This document shows positions 16,991 through 26,310 of a stretch of DNA of 48,947 nucleotides, piece after piece. Location: contig JAHRVC010000228.1 of assembly GCA_019090885.1 (NCBI GenBank), positions 1-48,947 on the forward strand. The letters run 5' to 3'. The notes beneath the pieces are model-generated. The model was not told the origin of the DNA. It did not search any database and saw nothing but the letters and a program-made list of their open reading frames with translations. The stretch is from Marinosulfonomonas sp. Its GTDB lineage: Bacteria; Pseudomonadota; Alphaproteobacteria; Rhodobacterales; Rhodobacteraceae. Both the position numbers and the translations under genes were made by a program. Each line of letters begins with the position of its first letter. The stretch's first letter is position 1.

Positions 16991-17325
16991 TCAACACCCC
17001 TTCAGCGGTCTTACGTTTTCATCAGGATAGCCCTTCGGGCAGGCGTTGTATGCGCGCATAATTCTATCGCCCGTCGCAGTTCCCACCTGATCGGGTTTGT
17101 CTTCTTTCCTATTTATTTTCCACCAATTGGTTTAAAGCCTACGACTTCGCTCGGAAAAGATTTCAACCTTGCGCCGCAGGCGCTCCAAACACTGATCTCC
17201 TCGACTTTAGTCGGAGGAGATTCAGACATCAAGAAGGGGTGCGTAAAGATTGAATTGGAGCTACAATGGCGAAGAGAGATTAACGCGCGTAATTCAGCAA
17301 ATTCTTATCTGTGGAGTGGTCTCAC
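16991..17325 (+). promoter_or_regulatory. Leader with hairpin and five-codon frame before the fusion glycosyltransferase
   Basis: A 335-bp divergent intergenic region. At 17195-17221, ATCTCCTCGACT and AGTCGGAGGAGAT form a strong stem (one bulged base) whose 3' arm contains GGAGGAG, a Shine-Dalgarno-like sequence. Downstream, after TTGGAG, an ATG at 17266 opens a five-codon frame (MAKRD, stop), followed by the real GGAG and ATG of the glycosyltransferase. It could be a structured 5' leader, but it has no U-run, so a classical attenuator is not supported. Confidence 0.35.
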
Positions 17326-19773
17326 ATGGCCCGACTTGACGCCGCCCGGCGGGTAATCGCGCGTTTTCATTGGCGACAGGTGCGCTCAACCCTGCATTCT
17401 GTGCCGCTTCGTGATCCAGTATCCGGGCAAATGCTCGGGATGCTGGACTTAATTGCAGTTGCAGATCGCAAGATCCATATTAAGGGATGGATTCAGGCAG
17501 GTCTAATCGGATTTGCGACCGAGCTGGAGCACGTGGCCTGGATCCCCGACGCCCAGCGCCCAGACCACCCGGCGCAGGATCGGCAGGGGGTTACAGGATT
17601 TGAGCTATCGCTCGATGGAGCGCAGCAGTTGGTCGTGCGGGTCGATGAGTACAGTCTGGAACAGACTGTGCAGTTGCAAAGCGCCACACGGGCGGCCTGG
17701 AACCTGGCTCGAAGCGGGATGGCATTGATTGGGTTCCTCAGCGACTGGCGCGATATCTGGGCGTATTTCGCGCATGGCGACAGCGAAGCAGGCAACCGCC
17801 TGGAACAACGACTTGACCCCATCAACAGTGCTGAAACACTGCCGACGGCCTGCCCCGGCCTGTTCGACCCTGCCCCGCAGGAGCGGGCCCTCACCACGTC
17901 TGTAGACATCATCCTTCCAGTTTACGACGCTTTTGATGATGTCACGGTGTGCCTGAACAGGCTGGCCATGCATACGGATCCGCGCCACCGGATCATAGTG
18001 ATCAACGATGCATCACCAGATGAGCGCATTGTACCGCTCTTGCAGGGGTGGGCGGACACGCGGGGCAACACGCTGTTGCTGACCAATGATCAGAATCACG
18101 GCTTTGTCGCGTCGGTCAATCTGGGTCTGGACATTGCAAAAGGACATGTGGTGCTGCTGAATTCAGACGCCTTCGTAGTACCGGATTGGGTAGATAGGTT
18201 GTTTCAGCCGATCCTGCGTGACGGACAGGTTGCCACAGTAACGCCGATGGCCACAGATTCTGAGATATTTTCGGCCCCGGTCGAATGCGCACGGTTCGAA
18301 CCCGAGCCGGGGCTAGCACTGCACATGGATGCCGTAGCACGCCGGCTGAACATAGCGGCCGCAGTGGCTGAGGCCCCGACCGGTGTCGGGTTTTGCATGG
18401 CAATGAATGCCGCTTTTTTGGCCAAAATTCCAAAGCTGGACACTGATTTTGGCCGCGGATATGGGGAAGAAGTCGATTGGTGCCGAAAAGCTGCAGGCCT
18501 TGGCGCGCGGCATGTTGGGTTGGGCAGTATTTACATTGAGCATCGCGGCGGCAGCTCATTTGGCGCAGAAAAGTTAAAGCGTATACGCGAAAATAACCGC
18601 ACGATCCAAGCTCGCTACCCCGGTTACGACGAACTCGTCGCGCGGTTTCGGCAGAATGACCCGATGATCGGACCGCGTCTGGCTATGGCGCTGGCGTCGA
18701 TCGACCATGGCCAGAATGTGCCTGTGTATTTGTCAGAGCGCCTTGGCGGCGGGTCCGAGCACTGGCTGGACCGCAAGATTGCCGGCCATGTCGAAGGCGC
18801 AGGCGGAGCGGTGGTGCTGCGTGATGACGTTGAGGACAACTTTGTCATACTCGAAGTGCACACAGCACTTGGTGCCACGCGCGGTCGGATCGCCCTGCGA
18901 GAAATGGCTGATTATCTCAGTGTTCTGAGGAACCGAAATCTAATATATTCTTGCTTGGTTCGGGCTGGCGACCCGCTTGGCTTGATAGAAGCCGCCTGCG
19001 CTGCGCTAACGGAAACCGACCATCTAGAAGTGTGCTTTCACGATTATTTTCCGCTGTGCCCGTCTTACAATCTAATTTCGGCGGAAAGGCGGTTTTGCGA
19101 ATTGCCTGACGTCGCCGAGTGTCAGTCCTGCTATGCACGGCTGGCGGCGACTTCGGGCCAGAGACCACCTACAATCGCCCAATGGCGTGAACGGTGGAAC
19201 AGGGTCCTTGACCGGGCAAACTCAATTCTTGTTTTCAGCGAGAACAGCCGCGATTTGGTCTGTCGGGTTTGGCCAGAGGTAGCGGCGAAGACAGATGTCA
19301 TGCCGCATCAGCTATCTGTACGCCCTCCCCCTGTACCCATGCCCGTTCATCGCAAAACCGTAATGGGTGTGTTGGGCGCTATCGGGTATTCTAAAGGGGC
19401 AAGTGTGTTGCGCGACCTATCTGCACTGACGCATGACGCCTTCGAAATTGTCGTGATCGGCAAACTTGATCCTGCCTATGCCAGCAAGAAAATTAAGATA
19501 CATGGAAATTACAGTCCCGAAGACATTTCGGAGCTGGCGAAGCTATACGGGATAACAGGTTGGTTCGTGCCCTCGGTCTGGCCCGAAACATTCTGTTACG
19601 CTGCGCATGAATGCATTGCTACAGGCTTGCCGGTAATGTCCTTTGATCTGGGCGCACACGGGGCCGCGATTGCGGATTATCGGCGGGGCAAGGTGGTTGC
19701 CCTAGACTGCTCTGCAAAAGAGCTTCGGTCTGAGTTTCTTAAGCTGGTCTCAAACGAAAACCGAGGTTCTTGA
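17326..19773 (+). CDS. Two-domain glycosyltransferase (GT2 plus GT4-like)
   Basis: An 815-residue protein. Residues 1-185 resemble no domain I know. A GT2 (GT-A) domain follows at about 193-430, with VDIILPVYDAF, D228 in INDASPDE, the metal-binding NSD at 279-281, and GYGEEVDWCRKA near 378-389. Residues about 480-810 look like a GT-B/GT4 enzyme, with GAIGYSKGASVLRDL and the nucleotide-sugar motif WPETFCYAAHECIATGLPVM. It probably adds two different sugars in a row while building the repeat unit. The ATG at 17326 has GGAG nine bases upstream; a GTG at 17311 is less likely. No membrane segment is obvious, so it is cytoplasmic. Confidence 0.85.
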   Translation: MARLDAARRVIARFHWRQVRSTLHSVPLRDPVSGQMLGMLDLIAVADRKIHIKGWIQAGLIGFATELEHVAWIPDAQRPDHPAQDRQGVTGFELSLDGAQQLVVRVDEYSLEQTVQLQSATRAAWNLARSGMALIGFLSDWRDIWAYFAHGDSEAGNRLEQRLDPINSAETLPTACPGLFDPAPQERALTTSVDIILPVYDAFDDVTVCLNRLAMHTDPRHRIIVINDASPDERIVPLLQGWADTRGNTLLLTNDQNHGFVASVNLGLDIAKGHVVLLNSDAFVVPDWVDRLFQPILRDGQVATVTPMATDSEIFSAPVECARFEPEPGLALHMDAVARRLNIAAAVAEAPTGVGFCMAMNAAFLAKIPKLDTDFGRGYGEEVDWCRKAAGLGARHVGLGSIYIEHRGGSSFGAEKLKRIRENNRTIQARYPGYDELVARFRQNDPMIGPRLAMALASIDHGQNVPVYLSERLGGGSEHWLDRKIAGHVEGAGGAVVLRDDVEDNFVILEVHTALGATRGRIALREMADYLSVLRNRNLIYSCLVRAGDPLGLIEAACAALTETDHLEVCFHDYFPLCPSYNLISAERRFCELPDVAECQSCYARLAATSGQRPPTIAQWRERWNRVLDRANSILVFSENSRDLVCRVWPEVAAKTDVMPHQLSVRPPPVPMPVHRKTVMGVLGAIGYSKGASVLRDLSALTHDAFEIVVIGKLDPAYASKKIKIHGNYSPEDISELAKLYGITGWFVPSVWPETFCYAAHECIATGLPVMSFDLGAHGAAIADYRRGKVVALDCSAKELRSEFLKLVSNENRGS

Positions 19774-19828
19774 TTGGGTTCAAAATGTATCTCGAACAGA
19801 GTCTAAAATCCGCAAAAGTATCGCAGCC

Positions 19829-21031
19829 CTATTTGGGCGTAATACGCGTCTTTAGGGTGCGCCCCAAAGACACGAGAAAATCTCCGGCCTCCGTGACGCC
19901 AAAGTACTTGAGCGGGTGCCGGTGGCTGCCTTTTGGAGCCGTCGCAACGAGGCAAAGGTAGTAAAGCCGGTTGACCAGCATAACCGGATCTCGATCAAAT
20001 TCTTCTTCGATTCCATGGTCAGCAAGAATTCTTAGTAGGCGATCGATTGACACCTCGGTAAGTTGCGAAAAATACTCTTCAAGAGAGGAAAGAGGCGGAT
20101 CTTCGTGACCGATATCTTCGGAGCCGAGATCCAGACCAGAGGTTGATTCCATCCAAGCAATATCCGCGGCGTCCAAATGCATGCGAGCATAACCGGTCGG
20201 AATCTGCATACTTCCGGGCAAACCAGAATTCATCATGCGAACGAATTCCGCGCGCGCGGCCAGAAGATGTTTGTCACCCCTGGTCAGGCAGTTGGTCTTG
20301 TTCAACAGATAAACACATTTTTGGGCCTCGAGCGAAATACTGACATTTACAGTAACCGAGCTAATTTTTGATCGGTCCAGCCCGAGAGACTCGGCAAAAT
20401 CGGTTACGACGTTGCACTCTCTGAGCTGCTCTTTTCCAAAGGCTCTGAATTCTACATTTTCAGGGCCAAGAATTTCCAGAAATTTGGCGAATTTTTGCTG
20501 ATATCTAGGCTGCATCCCTCGGGTCAGAGAACTGTTTCCGCCCTTGAGTGCTTGCTGAAGATTGCTACCGGCGAATTCCACTGGATGCCGAACATAGACG
20601 ATTGCGCGAATATGTTTGGCGTGGGCCCTCAGCTCGGCGACCATCTCTCGCACACCCGCGGGCTCGATATCGGTGATACCTTCGCCTGAAAACACGACCC
20701 GTCGGCGATCTGTTCCCTGCAGAAATGTCACAATTTCCTGCTTTGCATCCGCACGAGCCTGATCACATTCTGATTGGCTCATGCCGCGTGATTGGAAAAT
20801 ATGATAAGATCCATATCGCTCGGAAAATGCCGCAAAAAATGGAACCGAGTGATTGCGATCACTAAGCGGGGCATAGATGGTATCACCGTCGTCATAGTTG
20901 CGCAAAGCCGATTGAATCGCAGTTGAACCGGTTTTGTGCATACCCAGATGAAGAATTATTTCTTGCAAAATCAAACAGCTCGCTTCCAAGATGACCCGTG
21001 CCGTCCGCGGGCGCAGGGTTTTGGGATCCAA
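19829..21031 (-). CDS. P-loop sulfotransferase-like protein
   Basis: About 380-400 residues. The N-terminal ILHLGMHKTGSTAIQSAL is a PAPS-binding loop of the HKTGS/T type used by roseobacter sulfotransferases. IRAIVYVRHPVEFAGSNLQQ matches the 3'-phosphate segment with the conserved Arg and Ser. The central and C-terminal parts are not familiar. The start is uncertain: the frame begins at 21031, but a TTG at 20968 directly before the P-loop (LQEIILHLG) is also plausible. It is convergent with the fusion glycosyltransferase (55-bp gap) and is the second sulfotransferase of the locus. It probably decorates the same polysaccharide. Confidence 0.75.
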   Translation of the reverse strand: MDPKTLRPRTARVILEASCLILQEIILHLGMHKTGSTAIQSALRNYDDGDTIYAPLSDRNHSVPFFAAFSERYGSYHIFQSRGMSQSECDQARADAKQEIVTFLQGTDRRRVVFSGEGITDIEPAGVREMVAELRAHAKHIRAIVYVRHPVEFAGSNLQQALKGGNSSLTRGMQPRYQQKFAKFLEILGPENVEFRAFGKEQLRECNVVTDFAESLGLDRSKISSVTVNVSISLEAQKCVYLLNKTNCLTRGDKHLLAARAEFVRMMNSGLPGSMQIPTGYARMHLDAADIAWMESTSGLDLGSEDIGHEDPPLSSLEEYFSQLTEVSIDRLLRILADHGIEEEFDRDPVMLVNRLYYLCLVATAPKGSHRHPLKYFGVTEAGDFLVSLGRTLKTRITPK

Positions 21032-21128
21032 AGGGGTCTACGCCCGAAAACTTGGGCGCGATTATGAAAAGTTCCTGAATTACCGACCTTTTATTGATGA
21101 GTTATTATGCCGCGTGAAACCTGGTCAA

Positions 21129-22118
21129 CTAAATAGCCAAAATATCGCGCCAGACACCGCGACTTTCCTGTGTTGCATGGCTCTGCCGCAGCCCATCCAG
21201 TGTTTGTGAGACACGCGCCTGAACTTCGGCAGGATCACCAAGCAGTCGTTCAATCGACGCGCCCCAGCCATCCGGTGTTTCGGGAACCAACTCAACCGCA
21301 TCAGAAAGACTGCCGTTTCTGGCGACCTCCCATGAATCTGATGCAACCACTGCAGCTCCACAGAGAGCGTATTCGAACAGTTTGCTGACAGACCGCGCCC
21401 GATTAAAACCTGTGTCGCGTAAAGGGTAAAGGCCGATATCAAATCTCTGCTCTATCAGCCACGCCAAGTAGTCGTTCCAAGGCAAGGCGGGAACAATCTT
21501 TGTTTGTGGGTGGTTTGCCCAAAATGGGCCTGCGTTGACATTGGCCGACAATGTAAAACTGACGTCCGGATGGCGGTCTAGCAATAGCTTTAGTGCCGGG
21601 GCGATCAGGCCAAAATCACGTTGATGCGTCCATGCACCGAGGTAGGCTATCGCGCGAACCGATGTTTTAGCTGGGCGGCTCTGCGGCAAGGGCCACGCCG
21701 GTGACATTTGAATGACATTCTTCCCGGGCCAGATATGCCGGTAGCGGGTCGCCAGCCTAGGAGAACTTACGACAATCGTATCGGCCAATTTTTCCAGGTG
21801 CCGTGCCGCCCGTGCCTCGACCAAGGCCAGTTTCGCACGATAGGCCAATGGCAGGCCCGACCCGGCAAGCCCGGCGCGCCAGTCGTCGTCGATCACGTAA
21901 ATCAGCCGGTCAAAACTGACACTCTGCTGCAGCCCAAGTGCGTGGCGAATAACAATCAGGGTCCGCCCGGCAAGATAGACGGTAGGGGCCAGGCAGCGGA
22001 TCACACCATCTTTCAGCAGATCGGCACAGGGCCAGGCGAAGTACAGGTCGGCTGTGGGCGAGGTGCTACCAGTCAAACGTCTTGCAAAAGTGTCCGAAAA
22101 ACCTGGAGAAAGTTGCAT
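21129..22118 (-). CDS. GT4-like glycosyltransferase
   Basis: A protein of 329 residues. The C-terminal half carries the GT-B nucleotide-sugar domain: AYLGAWTHQRDFGLIAPAL opens it, and DIGLYPLRDTGFNRARSVSKL with FEYALCGAAVVASD forms the donor-binding loop. The N-terminal half (YFAWPCADLLKDGVIRCLAP) is the acceptor domain. It has no clear membrane helix. It lies 15 bp downstream of the kpsT-like gene in the same direction, so it belongs to the kpsE-kpsT transcript. Donor and acceptor cannot be predicted. Confidence 0.8.
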   Translation of the reverse strand: MQLSPGFSDTFARRLTGSTSPTADLYFAWPCADLLKDGVIRCLAPTVYLAGRTLIVIRHALGLQQSVSFDRLIYVIDDDWRAGLAGSGLPLAYRAKLALVEARAARHLEKLADTIVVSSPRLATRYRHIWPGKNVIQMSPAWPLPQSRPAKTSVRAIAYLGAWTHQRDFGLIAPALKLLLDRHPDVSFTLSANVNAGPFWANHPQTKIVPALPWNDYLAWLIEQRFDIGLYPLRDTGFNRARSVSKLFEYALCGAAVVASDSWEVARNGSLSDAVELVPETPDGWGASIERLLGDPAEVQARVSQTLDGLRQSHATQESRGVWRDILAI

Positions 22119-22133
22119 TTACCGTTCCGATAT

Positions 22134-22790
22134 TCAGGCCGCGACGGACTGGTTGTAAGCCGCAAGCCCATCTTCCAAATCGTCGTAATAAGTGGCTTGG
22201 CCGTCGTTAAGATACAAAGCTGAATCGCAATATTCACGTAGGGTCGCGTCGGAATGTGAGACCATGATGATCTGCGCGGTGCTCAACCGTTCCTGAAAAG
22301 CTACGCGGCATTTTTCGCGAAACCGCTTGTCGCCAACGCCGGTAATTTCGTCGACTAGATAACAGTCGAATTGCGCCGCAAGGCTGACGCCAAATGCGAG
22401 CCGCGCTTTCATACCGGACGAATATGTGCGTGTGGGCATGTCAAGAAAATTGCCTAACTCGGCAAAGTCTTCGACATAGGCTTCCACCTCGTCAGTGTCG
22501 GCACCATAAATGCGCGCCACGAACCGGGCGTTCTGCCGTCCGGTCAGTTCTCGGTGAAAACCGCCTGCGAAACCCATTGGCCAACTCGTGCGTCCGTGCC
22601 TGATGATCTGGCCCCGTTCAGGGCGCAAGTTACCGCTGATAATATTCAATAGGGTGGATTTGCCCGCACCGTTCCGGCCGATAATGGCGATATTCCGCCC
22701 TTTCGGAAATTCCAAACTCAAGCCTGTCAGGATATTTTTGGTCGTGCCCCTGACGCGGTAGTGCTTCCAGACATTGTGAAACTCGATCAT
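22134..22790 (-). CDS. kpsT: Capsular polysaccharide ABC transporter ATPase (KpsT-like)
   Basis: A 218-residue ATPase. It has Walker A GRNGAGKST near residue 40, the signature YSSGMKARLAFGVSLA, Walker B CYLVDEI and the H-loop MVSHSD, in the short single-domain form of KpsT/Wzt exporters without a C-terminal sugar-binding domain. It energises export of the finished chain through KpsM. The ATG at 22790, starting IEFHNVWKHYRVRG, fits the family; the frame to 22814 adds eight residues. It starts 4 bp after the kpsE-like stop and is followed by a glycosyltransferase gene. The rhizobial homologue is in the rkpRST export set. Confidence 0.92.
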   Translation of the reverse strand: MIEFHNVWKHYRVRGTTKNILTGLSLEFPKGRNIAIIGRNGAGKSTLLNIISGNLRPERGQIIRHGRTSWPMGFAGGFHRELTGRQNARFVARIYGADTDEVEAYVEDFAELGNFLDMPTRTYSSGMKARLAFGVSLAAQFDCYLVDEITGVGDKRFREKCRVAFQERLSTAQIIMVSHSDATLREYCDSALYLNDGQATYYDDLEDGLAAYNQSVAA

Positions 22791-22794
22791 TGGC

Positions 22795-23979
22795 TTAGCG
22801 ACGGTCCCGTACATTGTAATAGATCATGACAAGAACCCCCCAGGCAGCGAAGGCGCAGGCAAGAAGGAGGGCCGACAAGAGATAGCGTTCCGGGTACACG
22901 CTTTCTTGTGCGGTCGTCGGCGGAATGTGCACGGAAAGGTAGCGGCTCTTGCGACGTGCTTCGAGCCGCGCTTGTTCTTCTGAAACCAGAGCTGCGGAAT
23001 AAGTGTTTTGCGAAAATTCCAAGTCCACTAGCAGCTCTTCAAACTCACCGATAATCTCGGACAAAGGCTTGTTGCCGGATACACTGCTACTGATCAAATT
23101 CCTCTCTGACGCGATCTGGCTGCGGATCGCGTCAATTCGCCGTTTCAGATTCACCAGACGCGGGTCCTCTGTATTCGAATAGTTGTAAATCATTTCGTAA
23201 CTGACAAGTGCGCTGGCCAACTCTGACTGTAGGGCGGAGACCACGCCAATCTGGCTTTGAACATCGGCTTCAGGATCAATAATCTGGTGCTCAGTTCGGA
23301 AATCTCTGATCCGCCGACGGATCAGTTTCAGCCTTTCTTCGGCAAGCCCCAAATCTTCCAGTGTAAATTTCATGGCATCGCTTTGCGCGATGCGACTGAG
23401 ATCGTCGACTAACGTCGATGACTGGTTGATGATTTCCGTCAACACCTTGGTGGCGTCTTCGGCGGAGAAGGCACGCACTTCAATCTCAAGCACCCCGGTC
23501 GAACTGTCGATTGAAACCGACACCATGCGATCCCAATAGTCGATGAGTTCTTCGATTGACCGGTCTTCTCCCAGCGCAAAAAATGGGTCGTTTTCTGGCC
23601 GGTTGAATATACTCCGCAGGTTCAGCACTGCGTCTATTCTTTCGATCACAGTCTGTGACCTAATGAAATCGTACAGGATTTCGCTGTCTGGGGCCGAAGA
23701 CCCGCCAGTTTGTGTGAATGCGCTTAGGATTTCCAGCGGGTTTGAAAACTCTTCCGATGAAACCGAAAATGCCGCAAGTGAATGATACTGATTTGTCGCG
23801 CGGGTAAATAGATAACCCGTTCCAATAGCGGTCGGGCCGACAACTATCGCCAAAAAAGACAACATAACCAAAAAATGACGCAATTTGAGGCGTCTTTTGG
23901 CCGGCGTCCGGGGTGCGTCTGATTGTATCGGCGTGTTTTCGACTTCTGAGGCCAGTCTTAGTGTTTCGTTACCGGACAT
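22795..23979 (-). CDS. kpsE: Capsule export inner-membrane protein (KpsE/BexC-like)
   Basis: A 394-residue polysaccharide co-polymerase-type protein. One transmembrane helix lies at about 34-58 and another at about 366-387. Between them is a periplasmic region with long coiled coils (about 190-320; EERLKLIRRRIRDFRTEHQ). It is thought to bridge the inner-membrane ABC exporter and the outer-membrane channel. No KpsD/Wza outer-membrane partner is in the window. I chose the ATG at 23979 (AAGG upstream) over the frame to 24126, which would run through the divergent kpsM promoter and start. It is first in the kpsE-kpsT-glycosyltransferase run. Confidence 0.9.
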   Translation of the reverse strand: MSGNETLRLASEVENTPIQSDAPRTPAKRRLKLRHFLVMLSFLAIVVGPTAIGTGYLFTRATNQYHSLAAFSVSSEEFSNPLEILSAFTQTGGSSAPDSEILYDFIRSQTVIERIDAVLNLRSIFNRPENDPFFALGEDRSIEELIDYWDRMVSVSIDSSTGVLEIEVRAFSAEDATKVLTEIINQSSTLVDDLSRIAQSDAMKFTLEDLGLAEERLKLIRRRIRDFRTEHQIIDPEADVQSQIGVVSALQSELASALVSYEMIYNYSNTEDPRLVNLKRRIDAIRSQIASERNLISSSVSGNKPLSEIIGEFEELLVDLEFSQNTYSAALVSEEQARLEARRKSRYLSVHIPPTTAQESVYPERYLLSALLLACAFAAWGVLVMIYYNVRDRR

Positions 23980-24100
23980 AATGTCTTGCCTTTTACACCA
24001 AAGTGCCATCCTGTTTGTGCAACGCTTTGCCTGGTTTTGAGACAGAGTAGGCTCGCAAATTGCCCCGACCGCGCTGGTCCCACTAAAAAAAGAGTCTGAC

Positions 24101-24889
24101 GTGTTTGATACCTCAAGTCCACCCAAATTTCAGACCATTCGCGTTATCGTAGCGCTTATGATCCGCGAAATGATCACACGCTATGGGCGCTCGTGGGGCG
24201 GCTATTTTTGGGCTATTGCCGAACCTGTGGGAATGATAGCAGTCCTGTCGCTCGCATTTTCGCAGTTCCTTCGCACGCCACCCATTGGACAGAGCTTTGT
24301 TTTGTTCTACGCAACCGGGTATATTCCCTTCCATTTTTTCGCGACTCTTTCCGCGCAAACATCATCTGCGGTGCAGTTCAACAAGTCGTTAATCACGTTT
24401 CCAATGGTCACTCCGATTGATACCGTTCTCGCGCGGGCCATTTTGGGAATATTGACAATGGTCGTGGTCGCCGCGATCGTTATATTTGGCATCATTGCAC
24501 TGGTTCCCGATCCGGTTCGGGTTTCTCTGCCTGAATTTATTCTGGCTTGTTTAGCGGCTTCTGTTCTGGGCGTCGGAGCGGGGACTTTAAATGTCGTGCT
24601 GTTTGCATTTTTACCTGTCTGGCGAAACATCTGGAGCGTCATCAATCGACCTCTCTTCATTATTTCGGGGATATTTTTCACCTTCGAATCTATGCCAGCA
24701 TCGCTCCAGACTCTTCTATGGTGGAACCCGCTTGTGCATGTCACGGGTGAGGCGCGAAAAGCTTTCTATCCAGTCTACGACGGTGCTTATGTAAGCCTTG
24801 GCTATGTTTTTGGGATTGGAATAGTAGCCTTCTTGCTTGGTGGTGCATTGATGATCCGCCACCAATCTTTCATCGTGGAGAATTCCTGA
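24101..24889 (+). CDS. kpsM: Capsular polysaccharide ABC transporter permease (KpsM-like)
   Basis: An ABC-2-type permease of 262 residues with about six membrane helices. An N-terminal amphipathic segment (VALMIREMITRYGRSWGGYF) is typical of KpsM/Wzm proteins, and the late motif WWNPLVHVTGEARKAF is very characteristic. It begins with GTG at 24101. Unusually, it is on the opposite strand from kpsE and kpsT, facing them across a 121-bp promoter region; in classic group 2 loci kpsM and kpsT are adjacent and overlap. Its last 20 bp overlap the end of the convergent KpsS-like gene. Confidence 0.92.
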   Translation: MFDTSSPPKFQTIRVIVALMIREMITRYGRSWGGYFWAIAEPVGMIAVLSLAFSQFLRTPPIGQSFVLFYATGYIPFHFFATLSAQTSSAVQFNKSLITFPMVTPIDTVLARAILGILTMVVVAAIVIFGIIALVPDPVRVSLPEFILACLAASVLGVGAGTLNVVLFAFLPVWRNIWSVINRPLFIISGIFFTFESMPASLQTLLWWNPLVHVTGEARKAFYPVYDGAYVSLGYVFGIGIVAFLLGGALMIRHQSFIVENS

Positions 24890-26129
24890 CGCCGCGACGA
24901 AAACGGGCGCGAATTTCGCTGATCGCGGCCTCTCGCCCGGTTGGGTTGTAGAACGAACCCTTGATCTGAATATGCGTCAATGCCCGACCAACTATGTCGA
25001 AATAAGCTAAGTCGACCGGATCTGGATTGCTCCAGAAACTGTCCAGGCCGCTCTGATGCGTTAAGCCGGGCAGATTGAATACGGCCCGACCGGCCACATG
25101 CGTGGGCAGCCCCATGCGCAGGCTGTGCAGACCGACTGTCGAGTTGACCAGCGTTACGCCTTTGCTTTGCCGCAAAAGTGTGCCCAAGTCGCCGCCCTTG
25201 ATTACATGCACGCGGCCTGCCAAGCCGAGTTCAGCGGCCAAACGTGGAATACGAGCAAACCAGCGTTCCAGGCCGTTGTCGAGAGGGTGAAGCTTGACGA
25301 CGAGCTCTCGATCATCCGGGGCGTGGCAGGCAAAAGAGGTCATGACCTCAGCCAAATAATCCATCAGCGACTTGTAATGCGATGAAGCGCGAATTTGGTA
25401 GTCGGCCTGTATCTGCATGGCGACTAGATTATAGGACAGCTGACCCGACAAAGCGCGCGTTTGCAGCGTCTGGGCTGCGCGCGTTCGCCGGCTCTCCAGC
25501 GCCAGTTCAACTAGCCAGCTTAAATATTCGATCGCTAGCCAATAAATCTTATCCGAAACGTAGTTCGGGTAGAATGGCCGGCCAAAAACTTGCAGCAAGT
25601 GAAACGAGACCTCGTGAACCGCCTCTGTGGAAAATCCGTGGCGATACTTCAATTCCATGTTGGGCTCACGCGCTGTGGCTGCGAGCGCTTCAATCTCGTC
25701 TCGTGACTTTGGAAATGTCGAGCCAGCACCCATAGCTTCTGGTTCCATTGTCAACCAATCCGGGCGCAGATACCCAAACTCGATTGCCCAGCATTTGATT
25801 CCCAATTCTCGGGCAACTTCCAGCGCAGTAATGTGATAAGGTAAACGATCGGCATAATAGAAAATATCTGTGACACCTTCGCGTTGCAGCAGTTCCCGTA
25901 GCCAACCTGCCCACCGTGAATAGCGACCGCGATAATTCAGCGCCGGTCGCCGGCCCCAAAATATCCAGTCAGCCAGGCACAAATGGACTTTAACGGCGCG
26001 ATGTCCGTCGGCAATAAGGCCGTCGAAGAGCTGACCCCAGAACTTCGACGGATGGCCTTGAAGGAACAAAAATGTTCTGGGCGAACCGTCGGCGCGTGGT
26101 TCTGGCAAAAGGCCTGGGTTCTGTTTCAA
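24870..26129 (-). CDS. Capsule polysaccharide biosynthesis protein (KpsS-like)
   Basis: A protein of 419 residues of the KpsS/LipA capsule family (Pfam capsule synthesis domain). The N-terminal TFLFLQGHPSKFW loop, AIEFGYLRPDWLTMEP, VVKLHPLDNGLERW and TLVNSTVGLHSLRMGLP are the family landmarks. E. coli KpsS and KpsC add the beta-Kdo linker to the lipid end of group 2 capsules, and rhizobial RkpJ is the related protein. It seems to start with TTG at 26129; no better codon is in frame before the conserved domain. It is divergent from a paralogue at 26311 and overlaps the kpsM 3' end by 20 bp. Confidence 0.85.
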   Translation of the reverse strand: MKQNPGLLPEPRADGSPRTFLFLQGHPSKFWGQLFDGLIADGHRAVKVHLCLADWIFWGRRPALNYRGRYSRWAGWLRELLQREGVTDIFYYADRLPYHITALEVARELGIKCWAIEFGYLRPDWLTMEPEAMGAGSTFPKSRDEIEALAATAREPNMELKYRHGFSTEAVHEVSFHLLQVFGRPFYPNYVSDKIYWLAIEYLSWLVELALESRRTRAAQTLQTRALSGQLSYNLVAMQIQADYQIRASSHYKSLMDYLAEVMTSFACHAPDDRELVVKLHPLDNGLERWFARIPRLAAELGLAGRVHVIKGGDLGTLLRQSKGVTLVNSTVGLHSLRMGLPTHVAGRAVFNLPGLTHQSGLDSFWSNPDPVDLAYFDIVGRALTHIQIKGSFYNPTGREAAISEIRARFRRGVRNSPR

Positions 26130-26310
26130 TGCGGACGGTGCTCTGTATTAAAATCGGTGATGAGCCTTTCTATGAAAGAAGCTCGGCGAACTCTCAAGTT
26201 CGAAAACCTGTTCAACTTGTCTAAGGAATAAGAAACGTTGTAAAACTGCAAAAGCGCGCCGCTAAGCGCAAGGGCAGACGTTTGGAATAATATCTGGTGC
26301 AGAAATAGCG

